NCBI GenBank assembly: GCA_014584695.1
Contig: JACTMI010000028.1
Coordinates: 292,234 to 356,233 of the forward strand
Source of the DNA: Acidobacteriota bacterium
GTDB lineage: Bacteria > Acidobacteriota > Thermoanaerobaculia > Multivoradales > JAGPDF01
Direction: 5' to 3'
Length of the DNA: 64,000 nt
In this document: piece by piece, positions 33,051 through 43,008 of the stretch
Position numbering within the stretch: the stretch's first letter is position 1
Layout of the letters: each line of letters begins with the position of its first letter
Program-made: the position numbers and the translations under genes
Notes under the pieces: generated by a model
Databases searched by the model: none
Seen by the model: the letters and a program-made list of their open reading frames with translations, nothing else
Told to the model about the DNA's origin: nothing

Positions 33051-34523
33051 TCAAAACACGCGCCGCCGATCCGCCGACGACGGCAAGCTCAGTTCGTCGC
33101 GATACTTGGCCACCGTGCGCCGCGCGATCTGGATGCCTTCGCGATTGAGAATCCGCATCAGCTCGCTGTCCGACAGCGGATGCCGCGGATCTTCCGCCTC
33201 GATCAGCTGCTTGATCTTCCGCTTCACCGTCAGCGACGAGATGTCCTCCCCGTAGTCCCTGTCGATGCCGCTGTGGAAGAAGAACTTGAGCGGGAAGAGG
33301 CCGCGCGGAGTGTGCATGTACTTGTTGGAGACCACCCGCGAGACCGTTGATTCGTGCATGCCGATGTCCTCCGCGACGTCACGAAGCACCATCGGCCTCA
33401 GGAAGTCGAGGCCCGAGTCGAGGAACTCGCGCTGCTGGCGGACGATCGAATCGGCCACCTTGTAGATGGTGCGCTGCCGCTGGTCGAGGCTCTTGAGCAG
33501 CCAGACGGCGGAACGCATCTTCTCGGTGATGTACTGCTGGGCGTCGCTCTGTCCTCCGCGGGCACGCAAGTCCTGGAGCATTCTCCGGTAGGCGCGGGAC
33601 ACCCGCAGACGTGGCAGACCGTCCTCGTTCAGCTGGATGACGTAGTCGTCACCGACCTTGAGCACGTGGACGTCGGGCTCGATGTAGTGAACGCGTTCGT
33701 TGGTGTACTGCCGACCCGGCCGGGTCTCGAGGGCCTTGATGCGCTCGATCGCCGGCTCGAGCTCGGGCAGGGGAACTCCCAGTGCGCGGGCGATCTGCGG
33801 ATACTGGCGCCGGAGAAACAGCTCCCAGAACTCGGACAGGATCCGCCGCGGCGCCGTGTCGGCGGGCTCGCCATCCAGATCGAGCTGCAGCAGCAGGCTC
33901 TCTCGCAGATTGCGGCAGGCGACGCCCGGGGGATCCAGGCGCTGAACACGCTGCAGGACCGCGCGGACCTCGTCCTCGCTCCAGGCTTCCGCTTCCCCCT
34001 GCGGACCGAGGCGTGTCATCTCCTCCACGGAAGCGACGAGGAAGCCATCGGGATCGAGGTTGCCGACCACGATTTCGGCGATTTGCCGCTCCCGCGGCGC
34101 GAAGTCCGAGAGGTGGATCTGCCAGAGCAGGTGGTCGTAGAGATCGGGCTCCCGGGCCAGCGTGTTCTCGAGCGGGGGCGCCTCGCGGTGCTCCCACTCT
34201 CCGGTCTCGAACCCGTCGTCGGCCCAGACGTCGCCCAGGTAGGCCTCGAAGCCGGTCTCCTCGGCCGTCGCGTGCGGCAGGGAATCGAGCTCCGGAGTCC
34301 GCTCTTCGGCAGCCGCGGCCTTCTCCGCGACCGCACCCGCCGGCTCCTCGTCCTCGGCCTCTTCCTCGATCTCCTCGAGGACCGGATTGGCCTCGAGCTC
34401 CTGCGCGACCACCGTCTCGAGCTCCATGCGGGTCATCTGCAGCAGCTTGATCGCCTGCTGCAGCGACGGCGTCATCACCAGGCGCTGAGAGAGCTTGAGC
34501 GAGAGCTTCTGCTCGAGAGCCAT
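33051..34523 (-). CDS. rpoN: RNA polymerase sigma-54 factor
   Basis: A 490-residue sigma-54. Region I is Gln/Leu-rich (LEQKLSLKLSQRLVMTPSLQQAIKLLQM), region II acidic (~45-110), and the core- and -12-binding regions include HESTVSRVVSNKY. The C-terminal RpoN box is ARRTVAKYRDEL. It needs AAA+ activators, none of which lie in this window. It follows lptB by 9 bases, as in many Proteobacteria. Confidence 0.97.
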   Translation of the reverse strand: MALEQKLSLKLSQRLVMTPSLQQAIKLLQMTRMELETVVAQELEANPVLEEIEEEAEDEEPAGAVAEKAAAAEERTPELDSLPHATAEETGFEAYLGDVWADDGFETGEWEHREAPPLENTLAREPDLYDHLLWQIHLSDFAPRERQIAEIVVGNLDPDGFLVASVEEMTRLGPQGEAEAWSEDEVRAVLQRVQRLDPPGVACRNLRESLLLQLDLDGEPADTAPRRILSEFWELFLRRQYPQIARALGVPLPELEPAIERIKALETRPGRQYTNERVHYIEPDVHVLKVGDDYVIQLNEDGLPRLRVSRAYRRMLQDLRARGGQSDAQQYITEKMRSAVWLLKSLDQRQRTIYKVADSIVRQQREFLDSGLDFLRPMVLRDVAEDIGMHESTVSRVVSNKYMHTPRGLFPLKFFFHSGIDRDYGEDISSLTVKRKIKQLIEAEDPRHPLSDSELMRILNREGIQIARRTVAKYRDELSLPSSADRRRVF

Positions 34524-34532
34524 GCCGTGTTC

Positions 34533-35264
34533 CTAGAGGCGGAACTCGTCGCCGAGATAGATCTTGCGCACCTGCGGATCACTCGACAGCTCGTCGGGTG
34601 CGCCGGCTCGCAGGATCTCGCCGCTGTTGATGATGTAGGCGCGGCTGGTGATCTTCAGCGTCTCGCGGACGTTGTGGTCGGTGATCAGCACTCCGATGCC
34701 CATCTCTCTCAGGTGGCGAATGATACCTTGGATATCGAGCACCGCGATCGGGTCGATGCCGGCGAAAGGCTCGTCGAGAAGGATGAAAGTCGGGCTGATC
34801 GCGAGCGCGCGAGCGATCTCGACACGCCGGCGCTCGCCTCCCGAGAGGGTGTAGCCGAGATTCTTGCGGACGCGCTGGAGTCTGAACTCTTCGATCAGGC
34901 GATCGATGCGTCGCTCTTGCTCGGCGTGCGAGAGATCGAGCGTCTCGAAGATGGCGCGAAGATTGTCCTCCACCGACATCTTGCGGAACACCGAAGGCTC
35001 CTGGGGCAGGTAGCTGATGCCGCGCTGCGCTCGCATGTACATCGGCAGCGCGGTGATCTCCTCCTCGCCCAGGAAGACCCGTCCTCCGTCCGGCGGCGTC
35101 AGGCCGACCACCATGTAGAAGGTGGTGGTCTTGCCGGCGCCGTTCGGTCCCAGCAGCCCGACGATTTCGCCGGCACCGACCTCGATCGAGACGTCCTGGA
35201 CGACGGCCCGGCCCCGATAGACCTTGCGCAGGTCGACGGCGCGCAGTCGCGTGCCCGGGCTCAT
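34533..35264 (-). CDS. lptB: LPS export ABC transporter ATP-binding protein LptB
   Basis: A 243-residue ATPase with Walker [10 protein letters not shown], the Q-loop, the signature [15 protein letters not shown] and Walker [14 protein letters not shown]. The LptB-type C-terminal extension ends [15 protein letters not shown]. It powers the LptF-LptG fusion encoded at 18-20 kb to extract LPS from the inner membrane. It overlaps the LptC/LptA-type gene upstream as ATGA. Confidence 0.97.
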   Translation of the reverse strand: MSPGTRLRAVDLRKVYRGRAVVQDVSIEVGAGEIVGLLGPNGAGKTTTFYMVVGLTPPDGGRVFLGEEEITALPMYMRAQRGISYLPQEPSVFRKMSVEDNLRAIFETLDLSHAEQERRIDRLIEEFRLQRVRKNLGYTLSGGERRRVEIARALAISPTFILLDEPFAGIDPIAVLDIQGIIRHLREMGIGVLITDHNVRETLKITSRAYIINSGEILRAGAPDELSSDPQVRKIYLGDEFRL

Positions 35265-37225
35265 GGCGCCTCCGCCAGCATCCGCGCGCTACCCGTGTCG
35301 AGGTCGTAGAGCAGCCGGCGCCCCTGGATGGTGCCTTGCGGGTCACGGAGCTTCACCGGCTCGCCGGTGAACAGCGCCGACCTCGCCTCGAGATCGTAGA
35401 TTGCGGTCGTCGCCTCGACGGTCTTGCCGGTCGCCGTGTCCTCGAGCCGGACCTCCCGGTGCGCGGTCAGCTTGCGGACCTGGTCGAGCTCGGAAAGCTC
35501 TGCCGTCAGCTCCTGCGCCGTCAGGACCCGCTCCGCCTGCTTCATTCGCACCGATCCAGTGTAGACGAGGGAGCGCTCCAGGCGGCCGTAGGCGAGAGTC
35601 TCCGCGGAAATCTCGGTCGGTGGTGGCGCCGGCGCGCCGGGCGACGCGGGCTCGAGCCAGACCGTTTTCACCCCGCCTCCTGCGGATAGGCGTTGTCCGG
35701 CCTCCTCGCCTCGCAGCTGATCGGTGAAGAGGACGGACTCGCCCCGCCACGCCTGGACGCGGCCACGAAACAGAAATCCGCGCGGCGATTCACTCAGGAT
35801 CGCCTGCTCGGACTCGACCCGGACCGGTCCCTGGCCGCCGGATTGAGCCCCCGCGAGGAGTCCGGCGCTGCGATCGTCGAGGTTGGCGCGCACGCCGCCC
35901 TCCGCCGTGGTCAATCCGGTGGAGCGATCCCACGCGACGTGAGGAGCGACCAGGTCGCCTCGATCGCTCTTCAGTCGGACGCTGCGGCCGAACAGCTCCG
36001 CGCGGCCCCGCTCCAGGTCGTAGAAACCCCGCTCTCCCGATCCTTCCAGGCGCTGGTCGACGAAACGGACCTGCCCAGCGAAGGAGAGCCGCATCGGACG
36101 CCCCCGCGCATCGAACTCGGCATCGACCTGATCGGCTTGGCCGGTCCTCATCGGACGGTCCGGCGCGCTCTGCGGATACTCGGCAAAGTAGACCGGTCGG
36201 AAGGCGTAGGCCTGCGTCATGCGGCCCTCCGCCAAGGCGCCGACCAGGTAGCGTGCCGCCATCTCGCGCACGACTCCCGCGGCGCCGGGCGCGAACAGCC
36301 GCACCTGCTCACCGGGCCGCGCTTCGAGCGCGATCCGCGAAGGGCGCGCCGGATCGCCCTCGAAATCGAGATTCACCTGCTCGGCGAGGAACTCCACCGC
36401 CACCGACTCGGTCGCTTCGTCCGAGGCCTCCAGTCGCCCCGAGACCTGCCACTGCGCCAGCAGGGTCCGCGGCGTCTTGTCGTCGGGCGCGAAATAGAGG
36501 GCGAGCTGCTGACACTCGATGCGGTCGCCACCCCGGACCAGGACCACGTCGCCGGTCGCGGTCACCTGGTGGCGCCGCCTCTCGACGACGATCTCGTTGG
36601 CGCTCAGGTCGGTTCCGGGCTCGGCGGTGGACTGCCCCGTCGTGCGCAGCCGGGTGGGCCCCTCGAGGCGGTACCGATCGACGGTGAAGTCCAGGTGGAG
36701 CCCCGAGCCGCTGCCGCTCAAGCTGTCGCCCTGGCCGATCTCGACGGCACCCGGCGCGACCAGCTCGCGGCCTCCCGGGCTCAGCTCCAGCGCTGCCGTT
36801 CGCAGCCGGAAACCGTCACCGCCCGTGACCTCGACGGCGCCGGTCAACTCGGCACCCTGGGTTGCGGGCTCATAGAGCGCTCGCTCCGAGGCCACCCGGT
36901 AGGGTTCGCCGTCGCGGAACAGCTCCAGCCTCACGCCCTCCAGCTCCACGGCGCCCTCTTTCGCGGCGCGAAAGCGGTCGCCGGCGATCCGGAACACCGG
37001 CTGGCCCCCGACCTGCTGCTCGAACTGGAAGCCTTCGCTGACTGCCAACGCCTCCCCGGCCACGGCGCCCGCGTGCTCCGCCACCCCGCCCGGCTCTTCG
37101 AGCGATTCCGAACCCTGGCGACCGAACCAGTAGAGCACGGCGAGGCCACCGACCGTCGCCAGCAGCAGGACCAGCAGAGCGCGCCGCAAGCGGGCGAAGG
37201 GGAGATGCGAGGCGCGGGCTGCCAT
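35261..37225 (-). CDS. LptC/LptA (OstA)-type multidomain LPS bridge protein
   Basis: A 654-residue protein. One N-terminal membrane anchor (residues ~14-34, [18 protein letters not shown]) precedes an LptC-like jellyroll region (~60-180). At least two LptA/OstA-type stretches follow: [20 protein letters not shown] at ~210-270, and [19 protein letters not shown] through [12 protein letters not shown] at ~540-640. LptC is usually ~190 and LptA ~170-200 residues as separate proteins, so this looks like a built-in periplasmic bridge made from one polypeptide. It sits immediately upstream of lptB. A middle region (~290-500) with similar beta repeats is less clear. Confidence 0.85.
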   Translation of the reverse strand: MAARASHLPFARLRRALLVLLLATVGGLAVLYWFGRQGSESLEEPGGVAEHAGAVAGEALAVSEGFQFEQQVGGQPVFRIAGDRFRAAKEGAVELEGVRLELFRDGEPYRVASERALYEPATQGAELTGAVEVTGGDGFRLRTAALELSPGGRELVAPGAVEIGQGDSLSGSGSGLHLDFTVDRYRLEGPTRLRTTGQSTAEPGTDLSANEIVVERRRHQVTATGDVVLVRGGDRIECQQLALYFAPDDKTPRTLLAQWQVSGRLEASDEATESVAVEFLAEQVNLDFEGDPARPSRIALEARPGEQVRLFAPGAAGVVREMAARYLVGALAEGRMTQAYAFRPVYFAEYPQSAPDRPMRTGQADQVDAEFDARGRPMRLSFAGQVRFVDQRLEGSGERGFYDLERGRAELFGRSVRLKSDRGDLVAPHVAWDRSTGLTTAEGGVRANLDDRSAGLLAGAQSGGQGPVRVESEQAILSESPRGFLFRGRVQAWRGESVLFTDQLRGEEAGQRLSAGGGVKTVWLEPASPGAPAPPPTEISAETLAYGRLERSLVYTGSVRMKQAERVLTAQELTAELSELDQVRKLTAHREVRLEDTATGKTVEATTAIYDLEARSALFTGEPVKLRDPQGTIQGRRLLYDLDTGSARMLAEAP

Positions 37226-37235
37226 CCGCCAGATT

Positions 37236-38930
37236 CTATGGTGCCGAGTGCTCCACGGCCCGCACGTCGACCATGCGCAGGACGCGCCCGCCGCGAAGTC
37301 GATCGCGGTCCAGGTACGCCAGCACCTCGAACGGCTCCTCCCATTCCACCTGCCGACTCCCCCAGCCCCAGCCGATCAGCTCTAGCTCGACACCGCTGCG
37401 GCCCTGCCCGCGCACTCCGAGGTGTCCGGAACCGAAGACTCGCGGCGGCTCGGCCGCCCGCCAGGGACCGACACGGAGGAGTGGTTCGGGATTGCCGGGT
37501 CCGTAGGGTGCGAGGCGTTCCAAGGTCGCCTCCAGGCGGTCATCCAGGGCATCGGGCTCGACCTCGAGATGGTAGTCGAGGTGGGGAGTCAGCGCGTCCG
37601 CGGGCCACTCACGAGCCGCGGCAGCCTCCCAGGCGACCCGGAGCTCGGCGAGCCGATCCACCGCGACGGTCAGGCCGATCGCCGCGTCATGACCGCCGAA
37701 ACGCACGAATCGGTCCGCCCAGGGAGCCAGGAACTGGTGGAGAGAGAGCCCCGGGACGCTCCGGCCAGAACCCACCGCCAGCTCTCCCGCGACCGCCAGG
37801 AGGATGACCGGCCGGTGCAGCTCGCGAGACAGCCGACCCGCCACCACGCCGACGACCCCTCGATGCCAGTCGGATCCCCAGAGGGTCACGATCGGCGGCA
37901 GCGTCGCGCGCTCGGCGAGCTGGAGCCTGATCGCGTTCATGACCTCCCGCTCCAAGCGCTGCCGCTCGTCGTTGAACCGTTCCAGCAGATCGGCCAGGTC
38001 GGCGGCGCGTTCGACGTCGCGTGTCAGCAGCAGCTCGAGCGCTGGATCGGCGGAGTCGATCCGGCCCGGCGCGTTCAAGCGCGGGCCGATGCGGAACCCG
38101 ACGTCGGAGGCGCGCACCGGCGGCGAAACGCCGGCGCGGTCGAGCAGCGCGCGGAGGCCAGGCGATCGAGCGCCAGCCAGGGCCTTCAGGCCGAGCGCCG
38201 CGATCACCCGGTTCTCCCCTTCGAGCGGCGCCATGTCCGCGATCGTGCCCAGGCAGGCGATGCGCAGGAGATCGTCCCAGGGGATCTGCCGCCCGAGACG
38301 CTCCAGAAACGCCGCGCCCAGCTTCATCGCCAACCCGACGCCCGCGAGGTGGAGGAAGGGATAGCCGCAGCCGGGCTGCCGGGGATTCACCACGATCGCA
38401 CCAACCGGGCGCTCCCGGCCGGGCAGATGGTGATCGGTGACGATCAGGTCGAGGCCCAGCGCCGCCGCGGCGTCGGCGGCAGCAGTGTCGCGAATGCCGC
38501 AATCGACCGTGACGATCAGCCGGCAGCCCGCTCCCGCGGCTCGCTCCACGTGCGTCCGTTGGAAGCCGTAGCCCTCGCTGTCGCGCCGCGGCAGGATGGT
38601 GTCGACCTCCAGCCGCGCCGACCGCAGCACCGCGGTCAAGAGCGCCGTGGCGGTCACGCCGTCGGCATCGTAGTCGCCGACGATCGCCACCCGCTGCCCG
38701 GCGTCCCGGGCGGCGACCAGCCTCTCCACCGCGCTCGCCAGACCCGTGAGCAGGGCGGGCGGATGCAGTGCGTCGAGCGATGGCGTCAAGAAGCCTTCGG
38801 CCGCGGCGGAGTCCGCGATGCCGCGCTGCGCCAGCAGCTGGGCCAGGAGAGGATCGACGCCGGCACCGGCCAGCGCGGACTGCCCGCCGGGGGGTGCAGC
38901 CGCGCGCCGCCAGACCGCGGGCGCGCTCAT
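37236..38930 (-). CDS. recJ: Single-stranded-DNA-specific exonuclease RecJ
   Basis: A 564-residue DHH-family 5'-3' exonuclease. The metal-binding motifs are GDYDADGVTA, VDCGI and TDHHLPG, followed by DHHA1-type GGHDAAIGLTV and a C-terminal OB-fold region. It acts in recombination and mismatch/base-excision repair. Its ATG directly abuts the accA stop (TGA|ATG). Confidence 0.95.
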   Translation of the reverse strand: MSAPAVWRRAAAPPGGQSALAGAGVDPLLAQLLAQRGIADSAAAEGFLTPSLDALHPPALLTGLASAVERLVAARDAGQRVAIVGDYDADGVTATALLTAVLRSARLEVDTILPRRDSEGYGFQRTHVERAAGAGCRLIVTVDCGIRDTAAADAAAALGLDLIVTDHHLPGRERPVGAIVVNPRQPGCGYPFLHLAGVGLAMKLGAAFLERLGRQIPWDDLLRIACLGTIADMAPLEGENRVIAALGLKALAGARSPGLRALLDRAGVSPPVRASDVGFRIGPRLNAPGRIDSADPALELLLTRDVERAADLADLLERFNDERQRLEREVMNAIRLQLAERATLPPIVTLWGSDWHRGVVGVVAGRLSRELHRPVILLAVAGELAVGSGRSVPGLSLHQFLAPWADRFVRFGGHDAAIGLTVAVDRLAELRVAWEAAAAREWPADALTPHLDYHLEVEPDALDDRLEATLERLAPYGPGNPEPLLRVGPWRAAEPPRVFGSGHLGVRGQGRSGVELELIGWGWGSRQVEWEEPFEVLAYLDRDRLRGGRVLRMVDVRAVEHSAP

Positions 38931-39884
38931 TCAGTCTTCTCGGCAGACGCCGAGCGCCCGGAATCGGCGGTAGCGTTCTTCGAGCAGCCGGTCGATCGGC
39001 AGGCCTTCGAGCTCCGCCAGCGTTCTGGCGAGCGCCTCGCCGACTCGCTTCGCGGCCTCGTCGGGCGCTACGTGGGCCCCTCCGAGCGGCTCTTCGATCA
39101 CCTCGTCGACGACGGCCAGATCCGCCAGGTCGGGCGCGGTGATGCGCATCGCCTCGGCGGCCTGCGCCTTGCGCTCCTGGTCCTTCCACAAGATCGCGGC
39201 GCAGCCCTCGGGCGAGATCACCGAGTAGACCGCGTACTCCAGGATCAGGACGCGGTCACCGACGCCGAGCGCCAGCGCGCCACCGCTACCGCCCTCGCCG
39301 GTGATGGTGACGATCACGGGCACCCGGAGCTGGGCCATCTCCAGGAGATTGCGCGCGATGGCCTCGGCTTGACCGCGCTCCTCCGCGTCGAGGCCTGGGA
39401 ACGCACCGGCCGTGTCGACGAAGGTCAGGACCGGGCGCCCGAATCGCTCGGCGAGCTTCATGACCCTCAGAGCCTTGCGGTACCCCTCGGGCCGTGGCTG
39501 CCCGAAATTGCGCGCGATCCGCTCCTTGGTGCCACGCCCCTTCTGGTGACCGATCACCGCCACCGAACGACCGCGGAAACGAGCGAAACCGGCCGTGATC
39601 GCCCGGTCGTCCGCAAACAGGCGGTCGCCGTGGATCTCGATCCAGTCCTCCATGAGCGCCGCCACGTAGTCGAGGGTGTAGGGCCGGTCGGGGTGGCGCG
39701 CGACGAGCGTCTTCTGCCAGCGGTTCAGGCGACCGTAGACTTGCCGCGTTCGGCTCCGCAGCTCGCCGCGCAGGCGCTCGATCTCCCGGTCGTGGCCGCT
39801 GCCGGCCGGGAAGCCCTCGAGCTCCTCGATCCGGCGGCGCAGCTCGACCAGCGGTTCCTCGAACTGGAATTCTCCGACGCTCAC
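38931..39884 (-). CDS. accA: Acetyl-CoA carboxylase carboxyltransferase subunit alpha
   Basis: A 317-residue AccA, the family's normal length. It has FEEPLVELRRRIEEL near the start, then IEIHGDRLFADD, VIGHQKGRGTKE, NFGQPRPEGYRKALR, VDTAGAFPGLDAEERGQ and GEGGSGGALALGVGDRV. It transfers carboxyl from carboxybiotin to acetyl-CoA in the first step of fatty-acid synthesis. AccD is not in the window. The GTG at 39884 has no clear ribosome binding site but matches the family start. Confidence 0.96.
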   Translation of the reverse strand: MSVGEFQFEEPLVELRRRIEELEGFPAGSGHDREIERLRGELRSRTRQVYGRLNRWQKTLVARHPDRPYTLDYVAALMEDWIEIHGDRLFADDRAITAGFARFRGRSVAVIGHQKGRGTKERIARNFGQPRPEGYRKALRVMKLAERFGRPVLTFVDTAGAFPGLDAEERGQAEAIARNLLEMAQLRVPVIVTITGEGGSGGALALGVGDRVLILEYAVYSVISPEGCAAILWKDQERKAQAAEAMRITAPDLADLAVVDEVIEEPLGGAHVAPDEAAKRVGEALARTLAELEGLPIDRLLEERYRRFRALGVCRED

Positions 39885-39927
39885 GGATCGGGCAACGTAG
39901 CAGAGCCGCGCGAGCGCCGTCAAACGC

Positions 39928-42354
39928 TCACAGCAACTGGTACGGGTCCACGTCCACGACCACCTGCGCGGCGGACCGGTCGCCGAGCGCGGCACCGACG
40001 GCTCGACGCACCGCCTCGCCGCGTTCGCCTCGGACCAGGAGCTGGAAGCGCCACTCGCCCCGCAGGCGCTCGAGTGGAGCCGGGGCCGGTCCGGTGACCC
40101 GGAGACTTCGGGCCGCTGGATGACGACTCAGCCGCGCGGCGATATCGCTCAGCCTCGCCCGGGCGCGCTCGCGATCCCGATCGCTCGCCAGCAGCTGGAC
40201 CATGCGCGTGAATGGCGGATAGCCGAAGACCTGGCGGAAGTGCATCTCCTGGGTGACGAAGGCCTCGTCGTCGTGGGTCAGCGCCGCCTGAATCGCGTAG
40301 TGCCGAGGGTGCCAGGTCTGGATGACCACGCGTCCCGGGCGCTCGCCTCGGCCGGACCGGCCGGCGATCTGGGTGAGGAGGGCGTAGGTCTTCTCCACCG
40401 CCCGGAAATCCGGAAAGCTGAGGTAGGCGTCCGCGGAGACGACGGCGGTCAGCGCCACGGCCGGGAAATGGTGGCCCTTCGACAGCATCTGCGTGCCGAT
40501 CAGCAGCTGGGTGTCTCGACGCCGGAACCGCTCCAGGATCGCGGCCGCTCCCCCGACTCGGCGCGCGGCGTCGCGATCGAGCACGTCGACCGCCAAGCCG
40601 GGAAAGCGCTCCCGGATCTCCTCCTCGATCCGCTCGGTGCCGGCTCCGATCGGATCGAGAGCCTCGCTCTGGCAGGCGGGACAGATCCGAGGCGCGGGCA
40701 GCTGGCCGCCGCACCAGTGGCAGACGAGGCGGCGATCTCGACGGTGCAGGGTCCGCGGCAGGCCGCAATCGGGACAGCGGAAGTCCTCGCCGCAGGCGCG
40801 GCAGAGCAAGACTGGCGCATAGCCGCGGCGATTGCGCAAGAGGATCGCCTGGTCGCCTTCTGCCCGGACCCGTTCGATTTCCTCGACCAGCCGGGCCGAC
40901 AGTGGCACCTCGCCCGGGCGGGCCGGCCGGGGCTCGGCTCGCAGGTCGACCAGGATTCCCTCCGGGAGGCGGCCGGATCCGGTTCTTTCGGTCAGCCGCA
41001 GTCGGCGGAACCGCCCCAGGTCGACCGCGCGCCGAGATTCCAGGCTGGGCGTCGCGGAGACGAGCAACGCCACGGCCGAGGCCCGCTGACACCGCACCAG
41101 GGCGAGGTCTCGGCCGTGATACCGGGGGCTGCCCTCCTGCTTGTAGGCGAGGTCCTGCTCCTCGTCGACCACGATCAGGCCCAGATCGGCGACCGGCGCG
41201 AAGACCGCGGAGCGGGGGCCGACGACCAAGCGGGCTTCGCCACGGCGAATCCGCTCCCACTCGTGGTGCCGCTCGCCGCTGCCGAGTCCCGAGTGGAGCA
41301 CGGCCAGGCTGGTGCCGAAGCGCTCCGTCGCCTCGCGCGCCAGCGCCGGCACGAGAGCGATCTCAGGGACCATCAGGATGGCGCCACGGCCGGCCTCCAG
41401 GGCCGCCCGAGCGGCCCTCAGGTAGACCTCGGTCTTACCCGCTCCGGTGACGCCCTCGAGCAGGAAACGGAGGAACTTCCCGGAGCTCAAGGCGGCCAGC
41501 AGCTCTTCCACCGCGACGGTCTGGTCGGTCCGGAGCCGGATCGGGCCAGCGTCGGGATCGCGTCCCAGGAGGTGGCGATCGAGGCTGCGCCGCTCGGGCT
41601 GGAGAAAACGGCGCAACACGCCGCGGGCGACCAGGCGTCGCAGAACCGCATCGCTCGCCCCCGCCTCGTGCAGCTCGCCGGATGTCGCGGGCCGCCCGGC
41701 CGATCTCAAGAAATCGACCGCAGCCGCCCCCGCTGGGGACCTGCCACAGCGGCGTCGCTGCTCGTCCCCCTCGAGCGGCGCCAGCTCGAAGGCAGCGCGG
41801 TACCGCGAGCCGCGATTCTCCGTCGCGTCCGACGCCAGCCGTCCTTCCCGCTCGAGCCCGGCCACGCTCGCTGCGAGCTCGGGCGCGGGCAGGAGCTCGC
41901 GGATCCTGGCCAGCGGCAACTTGCCTTGCTCCAGGAGGAGCTCGCGCAGCCGCGCTTCGAGCGGATTCCGTGGCTCGGCCAGCGCACCGCCGGGGGTGAG
42001 CCAGACCCTGCGGTCGCCCCAGGCCGGGAGCTGCTGGGGCAGCATGCTGGCGAGGACCTCGCCGAGGGGCGCGAAGTAGTACTCGGAGGTGAACTGCGCG
42101 AGCTCGAGCAGGTCTGCGGGCAGTGGGGGCTCGAGGTCGAGGACCTGGAGCAGCGGTCGCGTTTCCACCTCCGGCGGGGCTTCGACGCCGAGGCGCCAGA
42201 TCACCCCGGTCGACGTCCGGCGCCCCAGTGGCACTCGGGCGCGCAGACCACGGCGGGCGAAGGAACGGAGAGAGTCGGGGACGGAGTAGACCAGTGGGCG
42301 CGGCAGGGGGTGGGCGACCGCGACCTCGACGAGGAGCGGCGGCTCCCCGGCCAC
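39928..42354 (-). CDS. priA: Primosomal protein N' (replication restart helicase PriA)
   Basis: An 808-residue PriA. It has an N-terminal 3'-DNA-end-binding domain, the helicase P-loop GVTGAGKTEVYL, a Walker B reading VDEEQ (DEEH in most PriA proteins), and a zinc-binding insert with eight cysteines (CRACGEDFRCPDC ... CHWCGGQLPAPRICPAC). Motifs V-VI are GTQMLSKGHHFP and QIAGRSGRGERPG. It restarts stalled forks. GTG 42354 is chosen because it overlaps the TAG of the upstream TPR gene (TAGTG). Confidence 0.95.
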   Translation of the reverse strand: MAGEPPLLVEVAVAHPLPRPLVYSVPDSLRSFARRGLRARVPLGRRTSTGVIWRLGVEAPPEVETRPLLQVLDLEPPLPADLLELAQFTSEYYFAPLGEVLASMLPQQLPAWGDRRVWLTPGGALAEPRNPLEARLRELLLEQGKLPLARIRELLPAPELAASVAGLEREGRLASDATENRGSRYRAAFELAPLEGDEQRRRCGRSPAGAAAVDFLRSAGRPATSGELHEAGASDAVLRRLVARGVLRRFLQPERRSLDRHLLGRDPDAGPIRLRTDQTVAVEELLAALSSGKFLRFLLEGVTGAGKTEVYLRAARAALEAGRGAILMVPEIALVPALAREATERFGTSLAVLHSGLGSGERHHEWERIRRGEARLVVGPRSAVFAPVADLGLIVVDEEQDLAYKQEGSPRYHGRDLALVRCQRASAVALLVSATPSLESRRAVDLGRFRRLRLTERTGSGRLPEGILVDLRAEPRPARPGEVPLSARLVEEIERVRAEGDQAILLRNRRGYAPVLLCRACGEDFRCPDCGLPRTLHRRDRRLVCHWCGGQLPAPRICPACQSEALDPIGAGTERIEEEIRERFPGLAVDVLDRDAARRVGGAAAILERFRRRDTQLLIGTQMLSKGHHFPAVALTAVVSADAYLSFPDFRAVEKTYALLTQIAGRSGRGERPGRVVIQTWHPRHYAIQAALTHDDEAFVTQEMHFRQVFGYPPFTRMVQLLASDRDRERARARLSDIAARLSRHPAARSLRVTGPAPAPLERLRGEWRFQLLVRGERGEAVRRAVGAALGDRSAAQVVVDVDPYQLL

Positions 42355-42935
42355 TACCCGGAGCCCTTGCGGCGCCGGACCTCCTCGGCCAGTCGTTCGA
42401 CGTCCGGGTTCCCCGGAGCGATCTCCCGCAGCTCCGCCAGCGCCCTCTCCGCGGCCGCCAGATCGCCGAGATCGAAAGCGCGCACGATGACCTCGTTGAA
42501 TCGCGCCTGCCAGTGGCGCGGCGCCAGCGTCTGGGCGGCTTGGAACTTCTCCAGCGCCTCGGGGAATCGGCTCTGGGCGCGCAGCGTGATCCCCAGGTCG
42601 GTCAAGGCGTCCGGGTCGGCCGGCCGGAGCTGGAGGTACCGCTCGTAGAGCTCCTGGGCTCGCGACCAGTTCTGGATGTCGAAGTTGAGATTCGCCAGCG
42701 CGATCAGAGCGTCGGCGTCGTTCGGATTGAGCTCGAGCGCCTGGCGGAGGCGCTCGAGCTCGGGACCGGCATTTTGCCCCGGTCCGGCCCCAGGAATCGG
42801 GGGGTGATCGGCGGGCAGGCCACCGACCGCGGCGGGCCGCGGCTGCACGGCCGCCATCGACTCCTGGAGCAGGTAGCCGCCCAGGAACCCGGCGAGCGCG
42901 CCGATGACCAGAAAGAGCAGGTTGTCTCGGTTCAC
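42354..42935 (-). CDS. Membrane-anchored TPR-repeat protein
   Basis: A 193-residue protein. A single N-terminal membrane segment (LLFLVIGALAGFLGGYLL) is followed by a Pro-rich linker and three to four TPR units (for example LERLRQALELNPNDADALIALANLNF and AQELYERYLQLRPADPDALTDLG). It resembles the CcmH/NrfG-like TPR architecture but has no cytochrome context here. It is probably a periplasmic scaffold; the partner is unknown. It is followed directly by priA. Confidence 0.8.
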   Translation of the reverse strand: MNRDNLLFLVIGALAGFLGGYLLQESMAAVQPRPAAVGGLPADHPPIPGAGPGQNAGPELERLRQALELNPNDADALIALANLNFDIQNWSRAQELYERYLQLRPADPDALTDLGITLRAQSRFPEALEKFQAAQTLAPRHWQARFNEVIVRAFDLGDLAAAERALAELREIAPGNPDVERLAEEVRRRKGSG

Positions 42936-43008
42936 GAGCAGCCTCCAGAGCTGAACGGGGCGATCGCACGCACCGCCCGGACGACCGCCGGACCGGCGCT
43001 GGATTCGA

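Noticed and set aside
42355..42969. N-terminal extension of priA through the TPR gene
   Set aside because: The sequence is an Arg/Pro/Gly-rich shadow of the TPR gene and PriA similarity starts after GTG 42354.
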